Position numbers and translations under genes: made by a program. Under the pieces are notes generated by a model. That model did no database searches. It was not told the DNA's origin and saw only the letters and a program-made list of their open reading frames with translations. Below, piece by piece: positions 1 through 11,871 of a DNA stretch of 64,000 nucleotides; within the stretch, counting starts at the first letter, position 1; the number at the start of each line of letters is the position of its first letter. Where the stretch lies: NCBI GenBank assembly GCA_936432065.2, contig OW386292.2, positions 12,182,918 through 12,246,917 on the forward strand, written 5' to 3'. This DNA is from Rutpela maculata. Taxonomy: Eukaryota > Arthropoda > Insecta > Coleoptera > Cerambycidae.

Positions 1-460
1 TAATTAATAGGGTGGCTAATGCCAAAAAATTTGTTGAGACCTCAGCTTCTCTTATATATACTAAATACCAATTTTATGGACTCTTACTTGCTTGATTTAT
101 CCCCCCAACCTTTCAACGGAATAAGATCAAAATATAATCTGGCGCTATGCTTAAAAAAATGATTTCGTAATTCGACAATTTCTCCTAGATCCCAGAATCG
201 ATTGAAAAGATTCTTTGATAGGCTTTTAGAGGAAACTTGATAGAATGATACCAGAGTTTTGATATTAAAAAAAAAAAATTCCACCTTAAAATACATGAGT
301 GTACCAAGTTTCAAATCAATATCTTAAACGGTTCCAGAGTAATCGTCCGCACAAAAAAAAGTTACAGACAGGCAGACAGATTCTTTTATTGCACAAACTT
401 AAAATCTCGACGTTTCATGACATTCTAAGCCAATTTGAACAATAAAAAATTTAAGAAAAA
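1..460 (+). repeat. Dispersed hairpin-tail repeat, copy 1 (5' end outside window)
   Basis: This is the right half of a family seen at least nine times here. It has the 'gggtggctaatgccaaaaaa' type segment, a 'cccccaaccttcaacgga' segment, a short gacagaca run and the conserved ending CGTTTCATGACATTCTAAGC (about 411-430). The complete copies at 3.7, 5.6 and 19.5 kb show the missing head. No conserved protein is seen; open frames through it are chance translations of low-complexity sequence. Confidence 0.75.
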
Positions 461-527
461 ATAAAATGACACAAACTATGAAACATGAATAATATTGTAT
501 GTTTATGTTTCCTTTTAATATAGAGTG

Positions 528-1153
528 AGATCCCAGAGCTGCCAGACCTACGTCATTTTAGCAAAGCTAATATTAGTTAAGAACGTATGCGTATTTGCTA
601 GTTTGAAAGCGGGGCCCTTTTGCAGAAAACAGGTATAAAAGGTACATAAAAATTTTATTCAGTACCTTAAAGTATGATAGCTGGATTATTTTACACGTGA
701 CACGCTAACTACATGGTGTAAGCGTCAACCTCCGGAACTTAAGGTTCGATCCCTGAGCGTTCTCAGTTTTTTTTTTCAAATATACGTACTAAGAAAAAGT
801 TATGGCCAAAAATAATAAATATTTCCCTATCGGTTGTCTTTTTCTTGGTAATCGCCACTTTAAGTTAATATTTGTTGAAAAAAAAAAAGCTGAGAACGCT
901 CAGGATCGAACCTTGGACCTTAAGATTTGGTCCGCTTACACCACGTTGTTAGTGTGTCACGTGGAAAATAAACCAGCTATCATACTTTAACGTACTGAGT
1001 AAAATTTGTATGTACCTTTTGTACCTATTTTCTGCAAAAGGGCCCCACTTTCAAACTAGTAAATACGCATACGTTCTTAATTAGATATTACACTATCTGT
1101 TGTCAAAATATTAGCTTTGCTAAAATGACGTAGGTCTGGCAGCTCTGGGATCT
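528..1153. repeat. 626-bp foldback repeat with tRNA-like B box in each arm
   Basis: The sequence from 528 (AGATCCCAGAGCTGCC) is repeated in inverse orientation up to 1153, giving arms of about 240-260 bp around an AT-rich centre. Near the loop each arm carries GGTTCGATCC followed by GAGCGTTCTCAG and an oligo-T run, reading inward. GGTTCGATCC matches the pol III B-box consensus of tRNA genes and tRNA-derived SINEs. No full tRNA cloverleaf could be drawn. It may be a MITE or two head-to-head SINE-like units. Confidence 0.75.
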
Positions 1154-1476
1154 TGGACTAATAGGAATGTAAAGTAACTTAAATATTCTAAAATAATTTA
1201 ATTACGGTAAAATAATTCAACTGTACAATATTTAAAATTACTCTAGAGATTTGAAATTATTAGAAGTAATTTAAATTACTTCAAGTACATTAAGTAATTT
1301 TTATGAGTAATTAATTACTCTACAAAAGTATTTTCAGAGTATCGCTTGAGGAATTAATAATTTTTAAGTACAATTACTGCTTTGAAAAATGTAATTCAAT
1401 TACAATTACCTTTTTTAAAAAAGTATTTAAATTAGTAATCTAATTACTTTAGTAACTAATTACTCCCAGCTCTGCT
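1154..1476. repeat. TAATTACT-rich repeat with hAT-like end
   Basis: The stretch is dense in TAATTACT and GTAATT motifs and ends at AGTAACTAATTACTCCCAGC followed by TCTG. Read in reverse this is CAGAGCTGGGAGTAATTAG, which resembles termini of non-autonomous hAT elements. The left end is not clear and no target duplication could be assigned. Confidence 0.4.
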
Positions 1477-3025
1477 TCTTGACATCATAATCTGTTTCAG
1501 CGACCTCGAAAACCTCTTATGTGCTAATTTGAATTAAATTGCTTTACAATTTCTCAACTTATAATAATTTTGTTAAAAAAAACTTTTTTTTTTTGTTTAA
1601 ATAATTAATAAACAATTTCCTCACGATTATATGTTTATAACTTTTTATTTTAAGCTATGTAAAAGTGATATCAAAAGGTTTTAGGAAAATCGAAGTTTCC
1701 CGTAATTATTTTCAAAATAATGCACATTTTCAGCCTCTTATCGACTCCACTAATAGCTTAGTATCAACTGCAATTATGAATTAAACTTGTAGCGATGAAA
1801 ATGACAAGTCATTAACACTTATTAAACGGTTAACTTAAAACGGTTATTTATCAGTGGCAGTGTATTGAATCTTATAATTTCCTCTTGATGAAGTGATACC
1901 TACACTTCGAGCACATGCACGCTCACAGCATTCATTTGTTCCAACGTTGCGTGTGACACATGTTTTTTCGAATGGCATTTCTCTACGCATGGGTCCGAAC
2001 CTGTCACAGATGATTGATTATTTTCATTTGGTTTCCTACGCGCAACAGAACCACAGACAAATAAAAGCTCACAATCCCGATTTAGTTTTTTTTTAAACGT
2101 TCAAAGGTTGCTCGAATTCAATTTTAAACTATGCTCGAACATCGTTGAAAATTCATTCTTTAAAAATGGTAAACACAAAACCAGTTTAAATCCATGATTT
2201 TCTTTATTTTAATCGATGATTTAAATGAAAAGAAAATTCTGTAAATAATAATACTATATATTATAAAATATAAATCAACCATTAATATTCTTGATAACTA
2301 AGAAACAATTTGGTGCAAAACAGGTAGTTTCTAAAACAATTAACATTGATTTTCATTATAAAATTTGTATGGGAACACTAATTGTCCTACTTTCTCGACC
2401 CCCAATTTATTTCGTAAATTGCTCAAATGTAGAAAATATTCTTTCCACCGAAGCTGATGAAGAGACAGCACATAAAAATTGCTTCAGTATAGGAAGAAGT
2501 TTCTTAATATCAGGGATGTTTTTTTGTGAAACCCACCACTGTAAGGCACTAACATTGCTGAACTAAAATGCTGATTAGTTATTGTTTGTATGAAAATATA
2601 GACCACATAGACAATTTTTCCAGTAACGTGAATAATTTATATGTGCAAATTAGCAGTTAGAGAATACAAAAAATAGTTTATGGAAAAATCGTATTTGTTT
2701 TGAAAAAATTTGAGTAACACTGAAAAAAATTTAAAAAAAAACTATTTTTTTGATTTTTTAAATAAAAATCATTAATTTTTTATTTTCTTAGTCATGATTT
2801 TTTACAACCCTGCACAAAACAAATATATTGATAACTGTTCGATATTAACAACTGTATTGGAATCAAACCAATTAGAATATTTCATAACGCATAATATAGT
2901 ATTAGTTATCTTTGCCACAATATATCATATCGCGGTTTAAACACCGAATTAGGGACGATAACGCAGCTACCAGTAACTACAATATTTTAGCTTTCTTGGA
3001 AACGCGGTTAATAGTCCAATCAATA
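1477..3025. other. AT-rich sequence, no gene recognised
   Basis: Two short open frames (1893-2096 and 2291-2566) have no recognisable domain and no repeat partner in the window. I see nothing else that can be named here. Confidence 0.5.
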
Positions 3026-3254
3026 GGTCAAAAATTAAATGTAAAAAACTTTTTAAAAACAAGCTTTTATTTAGGTGTACTAAAACAAAACAAAAAAATT
3101 TAAAAAACAAAATGAATTGTCTTAAAAACTTGTATTATTTTTTTCTATTCACGCGACAAGCTTTTAAGACCATTTATTTATTTTTTTCTATTTTTTTTTA
3201 AATAAATAATAATAAAAGCTTGTTTTTAAAAGTTTCTTTTTACATTTAATTTAA
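3026..3254. repeat. Short AT-rich inverted repeat
   Basis: About 45 bp at 3026-3075 (containing AAACAAGCTTTTATTTA) recurs inverted at 3200-3254, with a 125-bp AT-rich spacer. It resembles a degenerate small foldback element. No coding content. Confidence 0.5.
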
Positions 3255-3312
3255 TTTTTTTATATTTATACTTACGTGTCAATTTTTTTATTTTATATTC
3301 ATAATAAATGTC

Positions 3313-3600
3313 CAAAAATTCGTGATCGGCATTCCTGAAAACATTTTGATTTTTTAATTTTGTTCAATAAATCGTAATCCGCGTTCCCGAAAACCCCTAG
3401 ATATCGATTTTCAGTCGGGTCGGATCACAAATGAAAAAAATGGTCCGCCGTCTTGGCGCCGCCATTTTGATTTTTCAATTTTGATAAAGAAATCGTAATC
3501 CGCGTCCCCGAAAACCCAGATATCGATTTCTAGTCGTATCCGATCATAAATGAAAAAAATGGTCAGTCATCTTGGCGCCGCCATTTTGATTTTTTGCATC
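3313..3600 (+). repeat. Tandem repeat, about 121-bp unit
   Basis: The motifs CGTAATCCGCGT followed by CCCGAAAACCC (about 3370 and 3491) and TTGGCGCCGCCATTTTGATT (about 3455 and 3573) recur with a spacing of roughly 120 bp. A more degenerate unit precedes them from about 3313. This looks like a short satellite-like array of two and a half units. Confidence 0.7.
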
Positions 3601-3716
3601 ATCAAAGGACTTACGCAAGTGTGCAAAATTTCATTTTGATACGATAGTAGGAAGTGCGATAGAATTCCATCACACATTTTGAACCGGAAAAACATAGTTA
3701 CAAACATGGTATTGCA

Positions 3717-4345
3717 AGTTAAAAACCGCTGCCCAAGAAATCACTACTTCCACATCCAGATTTTCCATCTCATAATGAGAAAAATTTGTTTATGGAACTT
3801 TAATAATATGATATTTGAAATCGTCTATCCCAAAAACCCATAAAACGATATGCCACATCGGTGGTGGGAGTGGGGGGGTAGGGTGTGGTAGTGGGAGGTA
3901 GGGAGTGGAAGTGGGAGGTAGGGAGTGGTAGTGAGAGTGGATGAAGTAAAAAAAATGTTTTGAGGCCTTTGGTTCTTATACACACACTAAATCACAATTT
4001 TATTTTTTTCACCCCCTTTAAATAATAGGGTGGGAGTGGTAATGGGGGTGACTAATGCCAAGAAAATTTTTGAGACCTTAGCTTCTCTTATGTGTATTAA
4101 ACACGAAATTTATGGACCCTTGCTTGATCTACCTATCTACCCCCATTTACCCCAATTTACCCCCCAACACTTCAACAGAGTAAGATCAAAATATAATATA
4201 GTTCCAGATCTCATTAAAAAGAATATGTGTCCCAAATTTCAAATCAATATCTTAACGGGTCAAAAAAAGTTAGACAGACAGAATTTTTTTTGCTCAAACT
4301 TAAAATCCCGACGTTTCATGACATTCTAAGCCAATAGTCCACGCA
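3717..4345 (+). repeat. Dispersed hairpin-tail repeat, copy 2
   Basis: The copy starts with AAAAACCGCTGCCCAAGAAA and runs through a G-rich purine block (3860-3945), 'ccccatttaccccaatttac' and a gacagaca run to the conserved CGTTTCATGACATTCTAAGC at about 4311-4330. The terminal hairpin present in copies 3 and 5 is missing or decayed. The purine block is repetitive (gtgggaggtagggag) and has G-quadruplex potential. Confidence 0.75.
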
Positions 4346-4485
4346 AATTAGATATTTTAGAAGAAATAATTTATAAAGTAATAATATTTGAGATGCGGTT
4401 TTTAATTTTACAACAATTCTTTTATTACATATTCTCATATTCATGATTTTCTTCCATTTAAGAAAACAATGTCTCGTTGATCCCA

Positions 4486-6401
4486 CACTCAAAGAAAATG
4501 ATCGGTAAATTCAACCAAAAAGAGTATATGAAATCACGCCTATCTAGTTTCATAGTTAAATCAACCAGAAAAGAATAGTCATACAACTTTATTTGTTTTC
4601 GTAAACAAATAGTAGTTTAATAATCATAACTTCTTGTAACAAATTAAATAGTACAACGACATTTTTTTATGTTCACTAACCATTTTCAATTTGGTCTACA
4701 ATTAAATAGTACAACGACTTTGTTTTTTGTTCACCAACTAATTTTTAGGTTGATCTACACTTTATTGTATGATGAAGTTTTTTTTGGTTAGCCAAAATCT
4801 CAGTATTGAGATTAGAGATCGCTTAGTAGGTTCCATCCCAATTAATCGATGATCCCTGAGAGAATTTGAACATTGCAATCATGTTATTAATTTTCTATAA
4901 ATTCATAAGAGTATAAGATAATGCATGATTGATTATTGTCAGTGATTTGTATGTGGCGTCATCTAGGAATAATTTCTGTAATAGACTACGTGGTAAGCAA
5001 GCAAATTTTATGGTAATTCTTTTAGAACTTCTAAAAGACGACAATAATATTGGTTTGTCTACCAAGTACAATAATACAGCGAACTAATACTGGGTTAGAA
5101 TTACAATTCGATAATACTTAAAAATAAAGTCTACTATTTATCTAGTTTCATTTGACAAAATTCAACAAATTATTAGTAAGATGAATAAATTATAGTCTTA
5201 AGCACCTATTTTTTAAGTTAATGTTTATTTTGTTGTATGACAATCACCTTTCGTTTAAAAATACTATTAAATATACTTCAATTTAACAAAATGAACAATA
5301 TATATACTATGTTTTTGATTGATTTAACCCATACTATTTGCAAACAAAAGCGCTGATGCGACGTCTTCATTCATCAAAGTGGATGGCAGAACGATGTTAT
5401 GTTTATGTAAACAGAACTGTGGGTTAACTCTACAATAATATTGGTTTATCTGTCAACTATAGTAGTAGAGCAAACTGCTACTGGGTTTACAATTACAATT
5501 CGACAATAGTTAAAAATAAAATATACCATTATCTAGTTTAATTTGACAGAATTCAACAAAATAATAGTCAGACGAAAAAAATAATAGTCTTATTCATCTA
5601 TTTTTTAAGTTATTGTTTGTTTTGTTGTACGACAACTTTTACTTCCACGTCCAGTGGAAGTATAGTAACGACAAAAAAATTTTTATTATCCAAATAGGCT
5701 TAAAATGTCATGAAACGTCGAGATTTAAGGTTTGAGCGAAAAAAAAAAATTTCTGTCTGTCTGTCGGTCTGTCTGTCTGTCTGTAACTTTTTTTTTGTGC
5801 GCACGTTTACTCTGAAACCGTTTAAGATATTGACTTGAAATTTGGTACACATATGTACTTTAACGAGATCTAGAACTATTTTCATCTTGTTCCGTCGAAG
5901 GGTTGGGGGGTAAATTGGGGTAAATTTGGGGTAAATGGGTAAATCAAGCAGGTAAGAGTCCGTGAAATTGGTATTTAGTATATACAAGAGAAGCTGAGGT
6001 CTGAAAAATTTTTTTGGCATTAGCCACCCCCATTACCACCCCCACCTCTTATTAAAGGGGATGAAAAAAAAATGTGATTTAGTGCATGTATCACCACCCC
6101 CACCCCACTACCGATGTGGGGTATCGTTATATGGGTTTTTGGGGTAGAGGATTTCAAATATTATATTATTAAAGTTCCATAAACAAATATTTTCACATAC
6201 AAAGTTTTTTCGTTGTGAGTGACTTGGATAGAGAATCTGGATGTGGAAGTAGTGATTCCTTGGGCAGCGGTTTTTATTAATTAAAATAACAATCACCTCT
6301 TGTTTAAAAATACCATCAATATAATTTAGTTTAACAAAATTAACGATATTGTTAGTTAACCATTTTTTTTGTTGAATTTACCCATACTAGTTCTTTGAGT
6401 G
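4486..6401. repeat. TIR element with internal tandem units, interrupted by another repeat
   Basis: The left end CACTCAAAGAA with a nearby GGTAAATTCAAC pairs with an inverted right end at 6350-6401, so the block is probably one element. Inside, a unit of about 290 bp at 5048-5345 is repeated from 5436. The second unit is split by the reverse-oriented hairpin-tail repeat at 5629-6289. A pair of about 75-bp units containing TAGTACAACGAC lies near 4645-4760. No transposase is visible. Confidence 0.6.
5629..6289 (-). repeat. Dispersed hairpin-tail repeat, copy 3 (complete)
   Basis: This is one of two apparently complete copies. On the minus strand it starts with AAAAACCGCTGCCCAAGGAA, contains CGTTTCATGACATTTTAAGC and ends in a hairpin CTTCCACTGGACGTGGAAG near 5640. 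It splits the tandem unit of the surrounding element. The unbroken unit at 5048-5345 gives the empty site and suggests a short ACAA duplication or none. TACTTCCAC near the head is the inverse of GTGGAAGTA at the tail, giving subterminal inverted repeats as in Helentron-associated elements. That class assignment is inference. Confidence 0.75.
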
Positions 6402-7379
6402 CACACTTAAAATGGAGCAAGGTTTGACAGGATAGCTGTACCTAAATTTATTTGCTCTCAACATGTGCGAAATTTTGAAATGAATGTCAATTGTCAATTT
6501 TGTCAAGAAAATTCTTGTTTGCTTTTATATAACTTTTGCGACTACATATATAATACACAAATAAAATAAATTTCAAGGAGTGGCAAACTTACAATTATTA
6601 TAGCGTTAATTGTATTATCTACCTACTGTAGCAAATTGAAATATAATAATTACAAATGTGTTTTGAATATCTCTGATTTTCCAACCGCAAAATGAAAATC
6701 AAGATAAACTCAACCGTAATTTCCTACAATTCTAGCAGTTTAACTATCAACTGTTATGTAACTATGATTACAAATACTTAACGCACTCATGTATGTCACT
6801 TTGATTAACTGTGCAATATATTATACTAGAAGTGTCATACTGATAATACATTGTAATTAATTTATATTGATTTAGGACAATGAAATATTTAAAATGAAAA
6901 TATGTTTTAAGAATGGGGATAGATTTAGAGATAAATGAAAGGACGCTTAAAATTGTATAGAAATAACTTATAACTTATCATTACACATATCAATTGAATA
7001 ATATCGAGATATAGTCCACGTAAATTAGATATTTTAGAAGAAATAATTTATAAAGTAATAATATTTGGAATGCGTACTCTAAATGGGGTTAGAAATAGAT
7101 ACCCGAAAAGTTCCCCCCCCCCCCCCCCAATTTAGGGGAACATCCTTTTTTTTTGCAAAAAAACTCCAACGGAGACTTAACGCTGGTTTTTCACTTTTAT
7201 CTTGTAAACCGTTCGTCGGAAGAGAAAAAAGTATAGGAAATAAAAAATTTGTCGTTAAATTCTGCATAAAAAATGTCCTATTAACCTTGTAGTTTATCCT
7301 CACCTATTTCGCGCTAACAGCGTCCGAACAGAGGACGCAGAGATAAAATCGACCCTATTCTAAGTTTCACAGCGAATAT
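6402..7379. other. AT-rich sequence with a 16-base poly-C tract
   Basis: No gene is recognised. A homopolymer of 16 C lies at 7113-7128. Open frames crossing it on both strands encode proline or glycine runs and are artefacts of the tract. Confidence 0.5.
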
Positions 7380-7515
7380 CTTAAAACCTGGAATGTGCTT
7401 TTACTACGAGGTTCACGTACATTTTTTCTGAAATCGCAATCAATATTATTATAAATATATAAAAATAAAAAATATATATAAAAAACAGTCCGGGAAAGTT
7501 AACTTCCCGACTTAG
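7380..7515 (+). repeat. Repeat shared with 11620-11830
   Basis: A GAATGTGCTTTTAC segment, TTTTTTCTGAAATCGCAATC, ATATTATTATAAAT and CCGGGAAAGTTAACTTCCCG occur in the same order as at 11.62-11.83 kb. There they lie between two strong palindromes. Here the palindromes are reduced to CGGGAAAGTTAACTTCCCG. Confidence 0.5.
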
Positions 7516-7522
7516 ACCGATT

Positions 7523-9632
7523 AGCAGAAATAATATGGTGGATTCAAAATAGCGGACTGAAACCTTAAAAAATTGTCTAAAAAATTTGAAAAAAAAATGA
7601 TTAATTAGTTAAGCATCTTATAATATTAGTACAGTAACTAGAGGTTTTAACTTTGGAATAATGTCATATTGAACGGATTTCGTTCATTTTTGGCAGTATA
7701 ATAGTAAATGCTTCACAGAAAAGTTTCTATATTGTGCGGGGGCTTGCTAATTTATAGGGGGTGGCACTTAAGAAATATATATATTTATTAGAACTGAAAT
7801 AGAATCAAATTTTAAGAAGAAAAGGTTCTATGCAATTTTTCACATAAATTGATAGTTTTTAAGTTATAACGACTTCAAAATTGCGATTTTTTAGCTTAAA
7901 AAAAAAAGGTATTTCCAAACGGCTTTCGTCAAGTATCTCGAAAAGTATTACTTTATCGAAAAAATGTTACATACAAAGTACAAACTGGGAATTAATTATA
8001 TTTTTTGTTTATTGAGGAAGGATTAATATTTTGGAGATATTTAAGTTTATGTTTGGTATCCAAGTGTTTCGAAATTACCTTTAAAGTTTAAAATGTATTT
8101 TTTTCTAAAGCAAGTGCTTTAAATGAGCAAAAAAATTTGAGCATCTAGGTAATGCTATATCTTAACGAAAAACTATATTTGAGATAATTTTTTTAATTAC
8201 TAGCTAATTAGAGTAACAAAACGGCGACCTTTTTATATAAAAAAATATAAATACGCACATTTTTCCGTCATAACTTTTTTATTTCTTATGCTACAGGAAC
8301 GAGTGAAAAATAATTTGAAAGCGCAATTAATTGTCTTTAATTTCATTTCTTAGCATTCGTAACGTAGGTGTCACAATTCCTGAGATATTTAATATTCAAG
8401 CTGCATTTTTCGTCTTATAAACGTTCGGACGCCATTTGTAAACTTACATTCTCCGAAACTATTAAATCTATGTAAATAAATAAACAAGCGAAATTCATTA
8501 TCAGTTTATGAGCTTTATTTTTGGTCTCTACCCATTTTTCAATAAAACTGATATTTATTGAGATATTTGGAAAAGGAAAAAAAATTACGTTTTATAGAAA
8601 ATACCTTTATAGTTTGAACTGTATTTTTTTCTAAAGCAAGTGCTGTATACAAACCAAAAAATTTGAGCATCTACGTCATGCTATATATTAATGAGAAACA
8701 GTATTTGAAATTCCTTTTTTTTTTAATTACTGGCTAACTACAGTTACAAAATGGCGACGTTGTTATTAAAGAAATGTGTAGACGCACATTGCTTTGGTCA
8801 TAACTTCTTTGTTTTTTATGCTACAGAAACAAATAAAAAAACAGTTGAAAGCTTAATTAATAACCTGTCATTCTACTTATTAGCATCCTTGACGTAGGTG
8901 TCACAGTTTCTGAGATATTTAACTCTCACTCTAAATAATTATCTTATGAACACTTGGATGCCAAATGTAAACTTAAATATCTCCGAAATTATTAATCCTA
9001 CATTAATAAACAAAAAATATAACTAATTCCCAGTTTGTACTTTCTGTAATTGGTCTGTAACATTTTTTCGATAAAGTAATACTTTTCGAGATACTTGACG
9101 AAAGCCGTTTGGAAATACCTTTTTTTTTTTTAGCTAAAATCGAAATTTTGAAATCGTTATAACTTAAAAACTATCAATTTATGTGAAAAATTGTATAGAA
9201 CCTTTTCTTCTTAAAATTTGATTCTACTTCAGCTCTAATAAATATATATATTTTTTAAGTGCCACCCGCGAAGAGGGGGTGGCATTCACCCCCTATTTAG
9301 CAAGCCCCCGCACCATATAGAAACTTTTCTGTGAAGCATTTACTATTATATTGCCAAAAATTAACGAAATTCATTCAATATGACATTATTCCGAAGTTTT
9401 GCATATTTTTTTAGGTACTGTACTATATAGGTAATTTTCAAATTTAAAATAACAGCTTCGGTATGGCGGACTGAAGCTTATTTCTTAAATTGTTACACAG
9501 TTTACAATATTATGTTCAAAAATTATAATATCAGATTCTTAATTAAAGAGCATTGAATTCTTTTTTTTTCAGATTTCTTGGATCATTTTTTAAGGTTTCA
9601 GTCCACCATTTTGAATCTGCCGTCTTGTTTCT
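7523..9632. repeat. 2.1-kb foldback repeat with duplicated inner module
   Basis: The outer arms are inverted copies: GATTCAAAAT...GGACTGAAACC at 7540 pairs with 9600, and GCTTCACAGAAAAGTTTC at 7710 with about 9335. The inner segment 8078-8500 is repeated directly at 8595-8990 (shared TTTTTTCTAAAGCAAGTGCT, AATTTGAGCATCTA, ACGTAGGTGTCACA). So the structure is arm, module, module, inverted arm. No coding potential survives. It resembles a large non-autonomous foldback element. Confidence 0.85.
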
Positions 9633-9754
9633 ACAAATTCATAATTCGTATTCATAATCTGCGAGTTCAAAAACTTACATATATTAAAACTAACCCGCAA
9701 CTTCTAACCGTTACATTTGATTTCATGTTTATATTGATATTGCATGTACTTATA

Positions 9755-10596
9755 CAGCGTGATTTACCATGACATGCGGAATATAAAATGGTGTATTAGT
9801 CTTCAATGTGGGAAACCCCTGCAAAATTTTAGGGGCGATCCGAGGTCATTTACTATATTAAGACGCGTTAAAACTTGAGAAGATTCCTGTTACTTGTCTG
9901 TGGTCAGTAATAGGGCGATGAACTTACTTGTGAAAGAACATATCGGAGATGTTTACATTTCCTTAATTGGCATAAAATGTCAAGCTGGCGGGTGTGGTCA
10001 AAGTGCCGCGTGTTTTGCTTTCGGTCGAACAATCAGAACGCCGGCAGGTACAAAGCACCGTCGAAGGTTGGTGTTTTTGTGTTATTGACGTGTTTAAGTA
10101 AATATCTCTTATACAGTGTGTGTAGTGGCGGGCTGGAATTAAATAACCGAGAACTGGGATGCTTCAATGGTCTAGCGCCGACTCTTTAATCTATGCCGCC
10201 GACGGGCGAGTTTGCTGTTGCTGGGTTGTCATATATCTCGCGCTACGTAGAAGTACATGCCCAATCCGCAATTACACGCACTGTATCTACTTGTTGTAGA
10301 GTTCACTAGCATAGGGTCAATGTCTTTTCGACTTATTTCGCTATTTTTGTAGTATGATTTGATTAAAACCAAAAATCATTTCTACCCTCTCCAGCTTTGC
10401 TGTCAATAGTGCCAATCCCAAGTCTGATAAAATGATATGGTTGTACCGCGTTACATCAGATTAGCGGCGCATTGGCGACGCATTTCTACAAAAAAATAAG
10501 GTAATTTTTTTGGTCATATTTTTTAATTTTTTACTTTTTTAACTCCTTTTGATGGTGTTAAGATAAAACTTCCGCACATCATGGTAGATCACCCTG
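9755..10596. mobile_element. 842-bp MITE with Tc1/mariner-type ends
   Basis: The ends CAGCGTGATTTACCATGA (9755) and the inverse of TCATGGTAGATCACCCTG (to 10596) form about 26-bp TIRs ending in TGCGGAA. Both are bordered by TATA, consistent with a TA target duplication. The interior is unusually GC-rich for the window but encodes no recognisable transposase; two overlapping small open frames look spurious. Confidence 0.8.
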
Positions 10597-11318
10597 TATA
10601 CATGATTTGATAAAGCCTTGCTACAAATATACCACAAAGTAGGCAATAAATAATGTTCTATCCTATTCCATAGTGAATTAATTATGTGTATGAGCCATAT
10701 TAGGTGACGAGATAGATATAAATATAAATAAACCAGAGTCTAGCACAGGAAACTAAACAAAATATTTTTTATACCGTATATTTTCTTAATACAGAGTTTA
10801 ATCTGTCATTATGATACTTATCGTCAGTCATCATCAAATAATAATCAGCAGAATCGTCTAATAAAAAAGTTTATGATTTATTTTCTTTAAGTTTCATCGC
10901 ACATCAGTGAGAAAAATAATTTAGTCGTTAAGTTATTTAAAATCAAGACATCAGTGAACCAAGACGTTTTAATAACCTGGTGAATTTGACCATAACGTTA
11001 CATGGCTTTACTTATTTTATTGCTGCTTTGCTGTTTGTGGAGAGCCAACTTGCCAAAATATCTTCAAAACATGTTTTTATTTTAATTGTGTTACATATAT
11101 ATTATAGAAACAAGAAAACGAACTATTATTTTCAGTATAATACTAATATGATTAACTCAAATTACACATGCCAGCGATGGAAAAGTTGTTTGAGCACTAC
11201 TCACTGATTCTTAGATTTTTAGATGCTGATTTCACTAAAAATAGGTAAATAATTCCATGATGTACCATTTTTTCACAAACTCCCATGGATTTGTTGCATA
11301 CATTTTTTTAGAGGTTGC
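10597..11318. other. AT-rich sequence, no gene recognised
   Basis: No repeat partner or protein motif seen. A 75-codon frame at 10980-11207 has no recognisable features. Confidence 0.45.
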
Positions 11319-11465
11319 GCATTTATGGTACCCACGAAAACCCACTGCGCATCTACTGCACTCGAGGAAACCCACTGCGCATCCCTAGTACTCGGGGAAA
11401 CTCATTGCATTCGAGGAGACCCACTGCGCATCCATTGTACTCGAGGAAACCCACCGCGCATCGCA
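11319..11465 (+). repeat. 30-bp minisatellite
   Basis: Four to five units of the form CGCATC(N)nTGTACTCGAGGAAACCCACTG follow each other with a period near 30 bp; one unit is shortened and fused to the next. Because the period is a multiple of three, a reading frame stays open and gives a repeated peptide (TRGNPLRI-like). I regard this as non-coding. Confidence 0.8.
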
Positions 11466-11535
11466 ATTTGATAACAGTTCATTATTCTGTTTTTGTGTTA
11501 GAGCGAGTTGAATGAAATAGTATATTGTGTATTTA

Positions 11536-11635
11536 GGTGTGAAAGCAATACATTCCCGGACGACGATGCAAATTGTTGGCCGAGGCGCTAGCCGAGGCCA
11601 ACAAGCATCGAAGTCCGGGAATGTGCTTTCACACC
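11536..11635. repeat. 100-bp imperfect palindrome
   Basis: GTGTGAAAGCA, ATTCCCGGAC, CGATGC and TTGTTGGCC on the left are matched in inverse order on the right, around GAGGCGCTAGCCGAGG. Transcribed, it would form a long GC-rich hairpin. It stands out in otherwise AT-rich sequence and lies just downstream of the minisatellite. Confidence 0.8.
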
Positions 11636-11807
11636 GAAGTACACATACTATTTTTTCTGAAATCACAATCAATATTATTATAAATTAAGGAATTTGTATT
11701 AATGCATAACATTTCTTCATTACAATCTACCTGCTTACTAATAAATGCAATTTTAATGTGAGTTGATTTGTCTGCGTATATTTATTTACTGTCTAAAATA
11801 TACATAA

Positions 11808-11871
11808 AAAACCGTACGGGAATGTTAATTTCCCGGCCTAGGCCGGGAAACTAACATTCCCGTACGGTTTT
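11808..11871. repeat. 64-bp near-perfect palindrome
   Basis: The two 32-base arms, starting AAAACCGTACGGGAATGTTA and meeting at GGCCTAGGCC, differ at a single position. The core TCCCGG/CCGGGA is shared with the neighbouring 100-bp palindrome and with 7490-7510, so these are parts of one repeat family. It could extrude as a cruciform. Confidence 0.85.

Noticed and set aside
697..775. A functional tRNA gene
   Set aside because: Only the B-box region fits; acceptor and D arms do not pair, and the unit is part of an inverted repeat.
5700..6020. 106-codon minus-strand frame with TDRQTDRQT repeat
   Set aside because: It reads through the hairpin-tail repeat; the TDRQ run is the (GTCT)n microsatellite. 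Similar frames recur in other copies but with shifted frames and no conserved protein.
7079..7303. Two overlapping frames on opposite strands
   Set aside because: Both depend on the poly-C tract (Pro or Gly runs) and have no motif.
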